A stretch of DNA of 51,002 bases from Actinomycetota bacterium. Its GTDB lineage: Bacteria > Actinomycetota > Actinomycetes > S36-B12 > UBA5976. The DNA lies in assembly GCA_026392515.1 (NCBI GenBank), contig JAPLBY010000004.1:1-51002 (forward strand), given 5' to 3'. Of this stretch, positions 14,881 through 22,786 are shown piece by piece. Positions within the stretch are counted from its first letter, which is position 1. Each line of letters begins with the position of its first letter. The position numbers and the translations under genes are program-made. Below the pieces are notes generated by a model that made no database searches, was not told where the DNA came from, and saw only the letters and a list, made by a program, of their open reading frames with translations.

Positions 14881-16905
14881 GTGAGAATCTTCCCTAGCGC
14901 GAAAAAATCTGGACTTTTCCTGATCAGTTTTGCGCTATTCGCGGGGTTAATTGGAGCAACGCCAGCCAATGCTGTGACGGGACCCAATTCCACGCCAATC
15001 TCAGACTCATTGTTTAGCTCGGAAGCCGTATCAAGCCCTGAATCACTTGGTCGAGTTGAGCGCGATGCAGTAAAGGCCGCGAAAGCCCAACTAGTTTCAC
15101 ATGCCAACGGATGGGGCATTAATCCAACTCAATTTCAGGCGAGCGATGCGATTGATGGCGTAGCAGGTATGTCTACTGTTAGATTTTCGCAATCTATTGA
15201 TGGTGTCGAAGTCGCAAACTCACTCTTAGCAATCACAGTCAACAAAGTCGGCTCTCTGCTGTCATATACAAAATCGATTTCAGACTATTCAGGTCCATCA
15301 CAAGCTTCAATTAGCAAAACTGAAGCTATCGAGAGTATGAAAGCAAAACTTGCGAATGATCTGGGAATCACAAAAGAACAAGTAATAGTCTCGAATGTCA
15401 AGTTAGTAATTGTTGATGGCGCATTAGTTGACAATGTTCCAACTGGTCAATATTTAGCATGGCGCGCTTCAACATCAGTTTTGAATGATGCCACGTCTAT
15501 TTCGACGTCCTACTTATCTGAAGATGGGCAACGAGTTCTTTCGTCACTTCCTTTCATACGTGGAATAACTGCAGATCCATTTGTATGTGACCTGCAAGTT
15601 GATGTCGCAACTCCTGGGTATGTTCTTCCGCCCGGGGTAACGATGGACATCAACAACAATCGATATGTAAACATTGCAGCGGGTGGACAAGGTATGCCGC
15701 TTTGTGGCATAAGTACTTTCGGACTCAATGGTCCAAACACTGAAGTAGGCAAGTTGAACATCATCAAGACTTGGGATTATTTCAGTTCCGTTCTTGGTCA
15801 AGATATAAACGAGGAAAAGTACTTAGGCAACATTGCGCCAACAGTGAATGGTGATGCAACACCTCGTATCAGTGCTTTTATTGATATTTGTGCCACAAAT
15901 GGAACGACCGGATCTTGCCCATATGCAAATGCCTTCTGGGTTCCGTGGACATCAACTGAATGTGCGTTCGGAGCCTGCAGTGCAATTTTTCTTGGAAAGA
16001 ATTTTGACCATGCTGACGATGTAATTGCCCACGAGCTTGCACACGGTGTGACTTTCGCTTTGGCGTTTAGTTCAGCGATGGCAGACAACTCCGAAACAGC
16101 TGCGCTAAGTGAAGCGATCTCAGATGTCTTTGGCGAAGCAATGGACCAACTCAGTGTTGCTCCAGGTGAAGTCGCAGACCCAGCCTGGACCATGGGAGAA
16201 GACGCTCAAGCTGGTGGCTATCGAGATTTGCAAGATCCCAACGTTTCTAAAATCGATAAGAATTGGGCACCTGGTGACAGTCATGACAACAGTGGCCCAG
16301 TAAATCGGTTGGCATTCGTGCTTGCCAATGGTGGCAAGATCGGAAAAGTAAAAATCAAGGCCTTGGGTTCCAATGCGAATTCTGTTACCAAGAATGATCT
16401 ATGTGAAGCTCCTGGCGAATGCGCTGGAACAGTAAGAATGTCTCAACTAGTTTTTGCTGCCACTAGCAACCTGACTGCTAGTGCAAGCTATTTTGATTTT
16501 GGCAAGCAACTGATGAATGCCTGCAGCACATTTGTTACGAATGGAACTGCGGGCTTCAAGAAAGCAACTTGTAAGAATGTCGGCGACGCTTTGAAGGCTC
16601 AAGGATTTACCAACTTAAAGGTTTCTGGAATGACGAAGCTAGGTAATGTCGCAAAAATGACTGACACCATAATTACTGCAAACGTCTCTGGCTCAACCGG
16701 ATCTCCTGTAGTTGGACAAGAAATGCAGCTTCAAGTTAAGCGTGGGAGCAAATGGAAAACAGTTGCTACTGCTAATTCGGATGGAACGGGCGTAGTTGGA
16801 TTTACCGCCGCCTGGAATAACTCAGCTACTTATCGAATCATTACCAAGACAAATGGTGGAGTCTTTGCCACAAATGGAAAGTCCGCAAAGGTAAAAGTTA
16901 GTTAG
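14881..16905 (+). CDS. Secreted M4 (thermolysin-like) metallopeptidase
   Basis: A 674-residue exported zinc peptidase. The signal peptide ends near Ala32 (PANA). Residues about 60-190 resemble the FTP/PepSY inhibitory propeptide. The catalytic domain has HELAH at 384-388 (Glu385 catalytic), the third zinc ligand Glu411 in LSEAISDVFGE, and the HDNSGPVNRLAF segment carrying the second active-site His. Several Cys pairs suggest disulfides. The last 80 residues form a separate beta-rich Ig-like module (ending AKVKVS) that may bind a surface. GTG 14881 is supported by the -10 element 6 nt upstream. Its promoter carries the same tandem repeat as two genes next to the two-component pair, suggesting joint control. 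It overlaps the following gene by 8 nt, convergently. Confidence 0.9.
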   Translation: MRIFPSAKKSGLFLISFALFAGLIGATPANAVTGPNSTPISDSLFSSEAVSSPESLGRVERDAVKAAKAQLVSHANGWGINPTQFQASDAIDGVAGMSTVRFSQSIDGVEVANSLLAITVNKVGSLLSYTKSISDYSGPSQASISKTEAIESMKAKLANDLGITKEQVIVSNVKLVIVDGALVDNVPTGQYLAWRASTSVLNDATSISTSYLSEDGQRVLSSLPFIRGITADPFVCDLQVDVATPGYVLPPGVTMDINNNRYVNIAAGGQGMPLCGISTFGLNGPNTEVGKLNIIKTWDYFSSVLGQDINEEKYLGNIAPTVNGDATPRISAFIDICATNGTTGSCPYANAFWVPWTSTECAFGACSAIFLGKNFDHADDVIAHELAHGVTFALAFSSAMADNSETAALSEAISDVFGEAMDQLSVAPGEVADPAWTMGEDAQAGGYRDLQDPNVSKIDKNWAPGDSHDNSGPVNRLAFVLANGGKIGKVKIKALGSNANSVTKNDLCEAPGECAGTVRMSQLVFAATSNLTASASYFDFGKQLMNACSTFVTNGTAGFKKATCKNVGDALKAQGFTNLKVSGMTKLGNVAKMTDTIITANVSGSTGSPVVGQEMQLQVKRGSKWKTVATANSDGTGVVGFTAAWNNSATYRIITKTNGGVFATNGKSAKVKVS

Positions 16906-17554
16906 TTTTTCCGTGCACGTTTTGCATAGCCCAGGCATACATTGCAATGGCGCCAGCAGCGGATGCATTCATTGATCTAGTTGAACCACTTTGCGTGATA
17001 CCAAGAATCTGCGAACAGGCTGCGATGCCCTCGGGGGAAAGTCCTGGACCTTCTTGACCAAAATACAGAACACAAGATTCTGGCAAAGTTGCATTTTCAA
17101 TGTTGCTGCAACCAGGAACGTTATCGATTCCAATGATTGGAACTTGGTTTTCTTGTGACCACTCCACGAATTCGGCAACAGTTGGATGATGCATCAGATG
17201 TAGGTATCGATCGGTAACCATTGCGCCGCGTCGATTCCAGCCCTTTTTGCCAACAATGTGAACGGCAGAAACATTAAAAGCATTAGCGGTTCGCACAACG
17301 GAACCAATGTTTAAGTCGTGCTGCCAGTTTTCAATTGCAATGTGTAGCTTTGCACGCGACTTGTCGAGATCAGCAACAATTGCTTCGACTGACCAATAGC
17401 GATATTTATCTACGACGTTTCGGCGATCACCAAGTTCTAGATGCTCAGGATCGAAATGCGCATCAGTTGGCCAAGGTAATGGATGTGGCCCAACACCAAC
17501 AACCGGATAAAACTCTCCGGGGCCTAAATCGCCACGATCAGGTGCTTCAGTCAT
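16898..17554 (-). CDS. TrmH/SpoU-family RNA 2'-O-methyltransferase
   Basis: A 218-residue SPOUT-class methyltransferase. The three family motifs are present: NIGSVVRTANAF, LYFGQEGPGLS and STRSMNASAAGAIAMYAW, which form the trefoil knot that binds S-adenosylmethionine. The first 60 residues are an extra N-terminal part rich in Pro and Gly. It should methylate a ribose in tRNA or rRNA; the target site is not deducible. It lies immediately after the homocysteine methyltransferase gene, same direction, no gap, so probably one transcript. Confidence 0.88.
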   Translation of the reverse strand: MTEAPDRGDLGPGEFYPVVGVGPHPLPWPTDAHFDPEHLELGDRRNVVDKYRYWSVEAIVADLDKSRAKLHIAIENWQHDLNIGSVVRTANAFNVSAVHIVGKKGWNRRGAMVTDRYLHLMHHPTVAEFVEWSQENQVPIIGIDNVPGCSNIENATLPESCVLYFGQEGPGLSPEGIAACSQILGITQSGSTRSMNASAAGAIAMYAWAMQNVHGKTN

Positions 17555-18439
17555 TTAGGACTTGAGAGCTCCAGCAATTGCTGCGGTGTGCTCATGAGTT
17601 GAACCACAGCAGGAACCAATCGCATTGATTCTAAGTGCCTTCATCTCTAATGCGAACTCGCCCATTTCAGCTGGGGTTCCGGTGTAAACAAAGTCCGCAC
17701 CAACTAATTGAGGTAACCCAGCATTGGACTGAATGAATACGTGTACATCAGCTGGTTTGGCATCTGCAAGTTCGCTGGCAATAATGCGCATCTCGTCAGT
17801 ACCGCGACCACAGTTCGCGCCAATTAAACGAACACCCATGGCAGCGATTTCCGTGATTGCTTGAGCCGGCTTAACGCCCATCATGGTGCGAAGGTTTGTA
17901 TCAAAACTTAGTGTCGCCACAATTGGCATTCCTGGCGCAACTTCTTTTGCAGCAGCAACAGCAGCAGCAACTTCGCCAAGATCGCTCATGGTTTCAATCA
18001 GGATTGCATCGCAGCCACCAGCTACAAGCCCTTTAATCTGTTCGGCAAAAAGTGCTTGACCAGATTCTGGAGTAAGCGTTCCCATGGGATCCATCAATTC
18101 ACCAGATGGGCCGACGTCTCCAAATACAAAAACATTTTCATATTTGTCAGCAACGGATCGGGCAACTTCAGATCCTGCTTTATTCAATTCAAAAACTCGG
18201 TCACCAAGGTCATGCATTTCTAGACGACCTTTTGTTCCACCAAAAGTATTTGTGGTTACTACGTTGGCACCGGCAGCTGCATAGCCGTCTAGAACCGATG
18301 CGACTTTTGCAGGTTGGTCAACGTTCCATAACTCAGGAGCACCACCGTCAGTTAAGCCAAGATCCTGAAGTGCAGTACCCATGGCACCATCACCAACAAG
18401 TGTGTTACCGGCATCTAGCCATTCATATACGTTTGCCAT
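17555..18439 (-). CDS. Homocysteine S-methyltransferase family protein
   Basis: A 294-residue TIM-barrel methyltransferase resembling the N-terminal homocysteine-binding module of MetH and betaine-homocysteine methyltransferase. Zinc-binding Cys are seen in GANCGRG and GSCCGS; GDGAMGT near the N-terminus and NTFGGT are also typical. There is no cobalamin or folate domain, so the methyl donor or a partner subunit is unknown. The ATG at 18439 is chosen because an AGGGG ribosome site precedes it and MANVYEWL begins the conserved part. The small PF13769-like gene lies 13 nt upstream in the same direction and is likely functionally linked. Confidence 0.87.
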   Translation of the reverse strand: MANVYEWLDAGNTLVGDGAMGTALQDLGLTDGGAPELWNVDQPAKVASVLDGYAAAGANVVTTNTFGGTKGRLEMHDLGDRVFELNKAGSEVARSVADKYENVFVFGDVGPSGELMDPMGTLTPESGQALFAEQIKGLVAGGCDAILIETMSDLGEVAAAVAAAKEVAPGMPIVATLSFDTNLRTMMGVKPAQAITEIAAMGVRLIGANCGRGTDEMRIIASELADAKPADVHVFIQSNAGLPQLVGADFVYTGTPAEMGEFALEMKALRINAIGSCCGSTHEHTAAIAGALKS

Positions 18440-18452
18440 GTCTACCCCTTTA

Positions 18453-18743
18453 TTAGGAAAGTTTGTCGAGCATTGCTTGTAGTGCTGTTTCGTCAAGACT
18501 ATTTTCAAGTTCGGCGCTGATACGTTCAGCTACTTCGGCGGGCTCGCCATCAACTGAAGTCCAATCACTTCGAATCCAACCATCTAGATATGCATCTGCA
18601 TCAGCAGCATCTAATCTCATTGCTGCTTCATCAATTGCTTCTTGAAATCGGCTTGCCAGCGAGACTTTCACAGTTTCGTCGCCACTTCTGGCTACAACCA
18701 TCGAAGGAAAGTCACGCCAATAGGTAATTTGATACTCAGCCAT
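18453..18743 (-). CDS. Small conserved protein of the 'virulence factor' (PF13769-like) family
   Basis: A 96-residue soluble protein beginning AEYQITYWRDFPSMVVAR, with SRFQEAIDEAAMR in the middle; these are hallmarks of the family misleadingly named 'virulence factor'. Its function is unknown. In other bacteria such genes are often found beside corrinoid or folate methyl-transfer genes (recollection, not checked), and here it directly precedes a homocysteine methyltransferase, so a role in methyl-group or one-carbon transfer is plausible. A TAGAAT element 6 nt before the ATG suggests a leaderless mRNA. Confidence 0.78.
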   Translation of the reverse strand: MAEYQITYWRDFPSMVVARSGDETVKVSLASRFQEAIDEAAMRLDAADADAYLDGWIRSDWTSVDGEPAEVAERISAELENSLDETALQAMLDKLS

Positions 18744-18749
18744 TTCTTT

Positions 18750-18755
18750 ATTCTA
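18750..18755 (-). promoter_or_regulatory. -10 element of a leaderless promoter
   Basis: On the minus strand TAGAAT is followed by AAAGAA and the ATG at 18743 (6-nt gap). It is back to back with the promoter of the divergent hydrolase gene. Confidence 0.5.
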
Positions 18756-18781
18756 CGGCGAAGACCTATTGCAGCGACCGC

Positions 18782-18787
18782 TAATGT
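18782..18787 (+). promoter_or_regulatory. -10 element of a leaderless promoter
   Basis: TAATGT lies 7 nt before the ATG at 18795 and supports that start over any upstream one in the long open frame. Confidence 0.45.
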
Positions 18788-18794
18788 TGCATAC

Positions 18795-19385
18795 ATGAAG
18801 CGGGTATTGATCATTCATGGCTGGGGCAACGAGCGCCCCGATGGCCACTGGCATCGGCTATTAGCCACAGCTCTGCGTAAAGAAGGTCACATAGTTGCCT
18901 ATCCGCAGTTACCAGATACCGAATTGCCGAGCTTGGGTAAATGGCTTGCCGTTCTAAAGGTAGAGCTCGACCTGCTTAATGAAGCAGGCGATGGCGAACT
19001 AATTGTTTTTGGTCACTCGCTGGGTTGTCTAACTTGGCTTCACATTTCACAAAGCGACATTCTTAAGGAACAAGCATCGCGAGTTATGTTGGTTGCGCCA
19101 GCAGATCCAGACTTATGCGGCGAAGTTCCAGATTTTCAAATGAACCTTTCTGCGCCAGCGGTAAAGGCGGCTGCACATAAGGCAGCCCAATCGACTTTGT
19201 TACTTGGTAGTGATGCAGACCCCTGGTTACCAAAGGGAATCGAAGCTACCTATGCCACACCGTTAGATCTGCCATTCGTTTTAGTTCAAGGTGCTGGACA
19301 CTTTGCAGTTGAAGAGGGTTGGACTCCTTGGCAAGGCGTTATTAATTGGGTTGATGATCCCAACACTGATTTATCGGTGCGATAA
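18795..19385 (+). CDS. RBBP9/YdeN-type alpha/beta serine hydrolase
   Basis: A 196-residue small hydrolase. HGWGN near the N-terminus, the nucleophile elbow GHSLGCL, a late Asp (GSDADPWL) and the final His in GAGHFAVEEGW give the catalytic triad of the RBBP9/YdeN group. The substrate is unknown. Although the frame is open further upstream, the ATG at 18795 begins the conserved MKRVLIIHGW strand and has a -10 element 7 nt before it. The MFS gene starts 2 nt after its stop, so the two form an operon. Confidence 0.87.
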   Translation: MKRVLIIHGWGNERPDGHWHRLLATALRKEGHIVAYPQLPDTELPSLGKWLAVLKVELDLLNEAGDGELIVFGHSLGCLTWLHISQSDILKEQASRVMLVAPADPDLCGEVPDFQMNLSAPAVKAAAHKAAQSTLLLGSDADPWLPKGIEATYATPLDLPFVLVQGAGHFAVEEGWTPWQGVINWVDDPNTDLSVR

Positions 19386-19387
19386 CA

Positions 19388-20650
19388 ATGCTCGCTGACT
19401 TAAAGCGACTTTGGTTAGTCCCCGCTTTTCGAACTTTGCTGACAGCAAGAATAATTTCAAATCTTGGAAATGGTTTAGGACCAATCGCGTTGGCATTTGG
19501 TGTGTTGAGCCTGGAAGATGCAACTGCTTCTTCATTAAGTATTGTCATGGCTGCACAAATGGGACCGATGGTTTTGTTCATGCTATTCAGCGGAGTAATT
19601 GCAGATAGATTTCCTCGCGCACTTGTTGTTGGTGTTTCTGACATTTTGTTAAGCGCTTTTGTAATTGCAAACGGCATCATGCTGATAAACGGAACTGCAA
19701 CAGTTTTTAGTCTTGCTGTGATTGCGTTCATCAGCGGATCATTAAACGCTCTATGGTGGCCGGCATTTGCTGGTTTGATGCCAGAGATTGTTGATGAGGA
19801 AGATTTGCAGTCCGCAAATGCAGTCGTTGGATTAGGTGCCAATGGCGCAAACATTGCTGGGACCGTTGCAGGCGGAATCCTGGTGGCAGGAATTGGTGCA
19901 GGCTGGGCAATGGTTGCCGATGGAATTAGTTTCTTGATTGCGGGCTTGCTGGTTTTCACGCTGCGTAAATATGGAAAGACTCGTGTTCAAACCGAGCACT
20001 CACCAACTGTTTATGGGGACCTTGTACACGGCTGGAAAGAATTTATAAGTCGCAGCTGGGTTGTAGCAGTTGTTGCCGGCTATGCGATTCTCAACATGAT
20101 TTTTGAAAGCGTCTTTGCTGTTGTTGGTCCGGTTCACGCCGAGCAAGAACTTGGTGGGCCAAAGCCTTGGTCCTGGATCTTGGCAGCACTTTCGGCAGGA
20201 ATGGTTGCTGGAGTTCTATTTTCATTAAAGATTCGGCCAAAGCATCCATTAGTAATTGCACTTAGCGCACAAGTTGCAGTTGCGGGTTGGATTTTGACTA
20301 TGGGTGTAACTAACTGGGTTCCACTGATTATGGTGAGTGCCTTCTTCGCGGGAATTGCATTTGATTTCTTTTTTGTCTTGTGGCAGACCGCAATGCAAAG
20401 CAACATTCCGCGTGAGTCACTTTCAAGAGTTACTTCGTATGATGCGTTTGGTTCGCTGGCTTTAGCACCGCTGGGATTGATCGTGGCTGGTCCAATAACT
20501 GAAAAGTTTGGATCTTCAACAACTCTCATTTACATGGGCGTCATATTCATAGTTATCTTGGCTGTAATGCTTGCAGTCCCAGCGGTTCGCCAGCTCGAAG
20601 GTAAAACGCCCGAAACCGCTGAAATCCAGCCAGAATCCCTAAATTCCTAG
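19388..20650 (+). CDS. MFS exporter, enterobactin-exporter-like
   Basis: A 420-residue major facilitator with about 12 hydrophobic segments and the MFS loop motif GVIADRFPRALVVG between helices 2 and 3. The pattern (NALWWPAFAGLMPEIVDEEDLQSANAV) is that of the EntS/MFS_3 group of drug or siderophore exporters. The substrate is not deducible. It is translated directly after the small hydrolase gene. The C-terminal 25 residues are polar. Confidence 0.85.
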   Translation: MLADLKRLWLVPAFRTLLTARIISNLGNGLGPIALAFGVLSLEDATASSLSIVMAAQMGPMVLFMLFSGVIADRFPRALVVGVSDILLSAFVIANGIMLINGTATVFSLAVIAFISGSLNALWWPAFAGLMPEIVDEEDLQSANAVVGLGANGANIAGTVAGGILVAGIGAGWAMVADGISFLIAGLLVFTLRKYGKTRVQTEHSPTVYGDLVHGWKEFISRSWVVAVVAGYAILNMIFESVFAVVGPVHAEQELGGPKPWSWILAALSAGMVAGVLFSLKIRPKHPLVIALSAQVAVAGWILTMGVTNWVPLIMVSAFFAGIAFDFFFVLWQTAMQSNIPRESLSRVTSYDAFGSLALAPLGLIVAGPITEKFGSSTTLIYMGVIFIVILAVMLAVPAVRQLEGKTPETAEIQPESLNS

Positions 20651-20694
20651 ACATTTAACTCAAAAAACCCACTATCTGGTGGTTTAAGCCCCAA

Positions 20695-20745
20695 CCTACG
20701 GTTGCGTAGGTTACGCTAGCGTAGGTTACGTTACCGTAGCCAACG
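20695..20745 (+). promoter_or_regulatory. Repeat array, likely operator, before the nitronate monooxygenase-like gene
   Basis: Three 12-bp units recur at a 15-bp period: GCGTAGGTTACG at 20704-20715 and again at 20719-20730, then CCGTAGCCAACG at 20734-20745. Overlapping palindromes are CCTACG/CGTAGG (20695-20710) and the perfect TACGCTAGCGTA (20712-20723). The array ends 18 nt before the ATG at 20764, over the place where a promoter would lie. The regulator is unknown; no regulator gene is adjacent. Confidence 0.6.
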
Positions 20746-20763
20746 AGAGGTTTTGGAGACTTC

Positions 20764-22194
20764 ATGAACAACCTGGGCTTGCCACCAATTATTCAAGGCG
20801 GCATGGGTGCAGCAGTATCTTCTTGGTACTTGGCGCGCACTGTGGCAAATGAGGGACAACTCGGTGTCGTCTCAGGTACTGCGTTAGAAACTGTCGTAAC
20901 TCGTCGCTTGCAAAATGGTGACGAAGGCGGCCACATGCGCGAAGCTCTTGCGCACTTTCCGTATCCAGAAGTTGCCGAAGAAATTCTCGCAAAGTTTTAC
21001 AAGCCAGAAGGTCGACAGGGAAAACCATTTCGTCCAATGCGTCGCTTGAGTCTTGAAGCTCACAAAGAACACGATCAACTTGCAGTGGCATCAAACTTCG
21101 TAGAAGTTTGGCTTGCTAAGCAATCTGGTAACGGCAAAGTTGGAATCAACTTTCTAGAAAAACTTCAGACTGCAACACCAGCTGCTCTTTATGGCGCGAT
21201 GCTTGCCGGCGTCGATGCAATTTTGATGGGCGCTGGAATTCCGCGCGAGATCCCAAAACTTATGACTGACTTCTCGCAAGGTAAGCCAGGCCAATTAAGT
21301 ATTGATTCGGATCGCCCGGCTGGAATGGCTGCTCCAATTTTGGAATTCAATCCACTTGAATCATTTGGTAAAGCACCTGAATTACCTCGACCAGCTTTCT
21401 TAGCAATTGTTACTGCAGAAGTTCTTGCTTCTTATTTAGCTCGTGATGAAATAACTCGACCAGACGGTTTCGTTGTTGAGCACTTCATGGCCGGCGGACA
21501 CAACGCCCCACCTCGCAAACTTCAAGACACTGAAACCGGTTACGGTCCAAAGGATGAAGCAAACATTCCAAAGGTTGCTGATGTTGGTTTGCCATTCTGG
21601 CTTGCTGGTGGACGTGCAACTCCTGAATCAGTTGCTGACGCAGTTGCTCTTGGGGCAGAAGGCGTTCAGGTTGGTTCACTATTTGCATTAAGTAATGAAT
21701 CAGGTTTGCTTCCAGAGTACCGCGAACAAATGTTGCAGGCTGCCCGCGAAGGTAATTTGCGAGTTCGTACCGATCACCGCGCCTCACCAACTGGATTCCC
21801 ATTCAAGGTCGTTGACCTGCCTGGAACTATTGGTGACGCCGAGGTTTACAAAGCCCGTCCACGTCTTTGCGATCTCGGTTACTTGCGCTCGAGTCACATT
21901 GATGAAGCTGGCAAGGTCAGTTACCGATGTGCCGCAGAGCCAGATAGCCCTTACCTAAAAAAGGGTGGCGAAGAAGAAGATCTAGCCGCACGAATCTGTT
22001 TGTGCAATGGATTGGTAGCAGCAGTAGGTCTTGGCCAAGAGCGACCAGATGGTTACAAGGAAGCTCCACTATTAACTTTGGGTGCGACAACAAGTGACGT
22101 TGAAGGAATGTTGAAAGACTTCCCAACGGGTTGGAGCGCAGTGGACGTGGTTAACCGACTTAAGTCAGGTCTTCCTATCGGAGCGAACGCTTAG
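20764..22194 (+). CDS. Nitronate monooxygenase/PfaD-like flavin enzyme
   Basis: A 476-residue TIM-barrel FMN protein of the 2-nitropropane dioxygenase superfamily. It begins [16 protein letters not shown], has GGHNAPPR, then [12 protein letters not shown] and [13 protein letters not shown], which form the phosphate/FMN site. A C-terminal part with several Cys ([20 protein letters not shown]) may bind a metal or Fe-S centre and is typical of the longer PfaD-like group rather than of simple nitronate monooxygenases. The substrate is unknown. A GGAG ribosome site precedes the ATG. It is preceded by a striking repeat array and overlaps ppa by 4 nt at their 3' ends. Confidence 0.83.
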   Translation: MNNLGLPPIIQGGMGAAVSSWYLARTVANEGQLGVVSGTALETVVTRRLQNGDEGGHMREALAHFPYPEVAEEILAKFYKPEGRQGKPFRPMRRLSLEAHKEHDQLAVASNFVEVWLAKQSGNGKVGINFLEKLQTATPAALYGAMLAGVDAILMGAGIPREIPKLMTDFSQGKPGQLSIDSDRPAGMAAPILEFNPLESFGKAPELPRPAFLAIVTAEVLASYLARDEITRPDGFVVEHFMAGGHNAPPRKLQDTETGYGPKDEANIPKVADVGLPFWLAGGRATPESVADAVALGAEGVQVGSLFALSNESGLLPEYREQMLQAAREGNLRVRTDHRASPTGFPFKVVDLPGTIGDAEVYKARPRLCDLGYLRSSHIDEAGKVSYRCAAEPDSPYLKKGGEEEDLAARICLCNGLVAAVGLGQERPDGYKEAPLLTLGATTSDVEGMLKDFPTGWSAVDVVNRLKSGLPIGANA

Positions 22195-22688
22195 TTATAG
22201 TGAGCGTTTTTCGCGCGAGCGATTGAAGCTAATACTTCAGCTTCAGCCTCGGCACAGTTTCCCCAAGTGGCGCCTTCAACAGACTTGCCTGGTTCAAGGT
22301 CTTTGTAAGTTTCAAAGAAGTGCTGGATTTCAAGACGCTCGAATTCCGGCATGTCACCGATGTCTTGCAAGGTTAGCTTGCGTGGATCATGGGCCGGAAC
22401 ACACATGATCTTGTCGTCTTCGCCAGCTTCATCACTCATGCGGAACATGGCGATAGCGCGACAGCGAATCAATACGCCAGGAAAAGTTGGTTCTTCAATT
22501 AGTACAAGTGCATCTAATGGATCGCCATCTTGGCCAAGCGTGCCTTCGATGTAACCATAATCGCGTGGGTAACGGGTTGCGGTGAAAAGCATGCGGTCTA
22601 GGCGCAGGCGACCAGTTTCGTGGTCAACTTCATACTTGTTACGGCTGCCACCAGGAATCTCTACTAATACGTCAAACTCCAGTGCCAT
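22191..22688 (-). CDS. ppa: Inorganic pyrophosphatase
   Basis: Hydrolyses pyrophosphate to two phosphates, pulling biosynthetic reactions forward. The 165-residue family I enzyme has the metal-binding signature DGDPLDALV, the N-terminal [11 protein letters not shown] and the RYPRDYGYI segment. The ATG at 22688 gives the common N-terminus [11 protein letters not shown]; a GTG 27 nt further upstream in frame is possible but adds atypical residues. Divergent from the D,D-carboxypeptidase gene. Confidence 0.93.
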   Translation of the reverse strand: MALEFDVLVEIPGGSRNKYEVDHETGRLRLDRMLFTATRYPRDYGYIEGTLGQDGDPLDALVLIEEPTFPGVLIRCRAIAMFRMSDEAGEDDKIMCVPAHDPRKLTLQDIGDMPEFERLEIQHFFETYKDLEPGKSVEGATWGNCAEAEAEVLASIARAKNAHYN

Positions 22689-22770
22689 GATGACCCGCCA
22701 TTTCTTTATTTCCACTTACTCTTGTTAGTGATTACTCAATCTTAGATGTAAACGATAAATACCCCTATTC

Positions 22771-22777
22771 AAGGAGG
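22771..22777 (+). promoter_or_regulatory. Strong ribosome binding site without a standard start codon downstream
   Basis: AAGGAGG is a near-perfect Shine-Dalgarno sequence. The codons 7-10 nt further on are ATT (22784) and ATT (22787), leading straight into a signal peptide in frame with the carboxypeptidase. No ATG, GTG or TTG occurs until TTG 22814, inside the hydrophobic core and too far away. Confidence 0.65.
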
Positions 22778-22786
22778 CTCTTCATT

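Noticed and set aside
19342-19959. A 205-codon open frame on the minus strand inside the MFS gene
   Set aside because: Antisense shadow of membrane-protein codons; the plus-strand protein is a clear transporter.
20662-20686. Hairpin-like AAACCCAC/GTGGTTT after the MFS gene
   Set aside because: The stem has a bulge and no U-run follows, so I do not call it a terminator.
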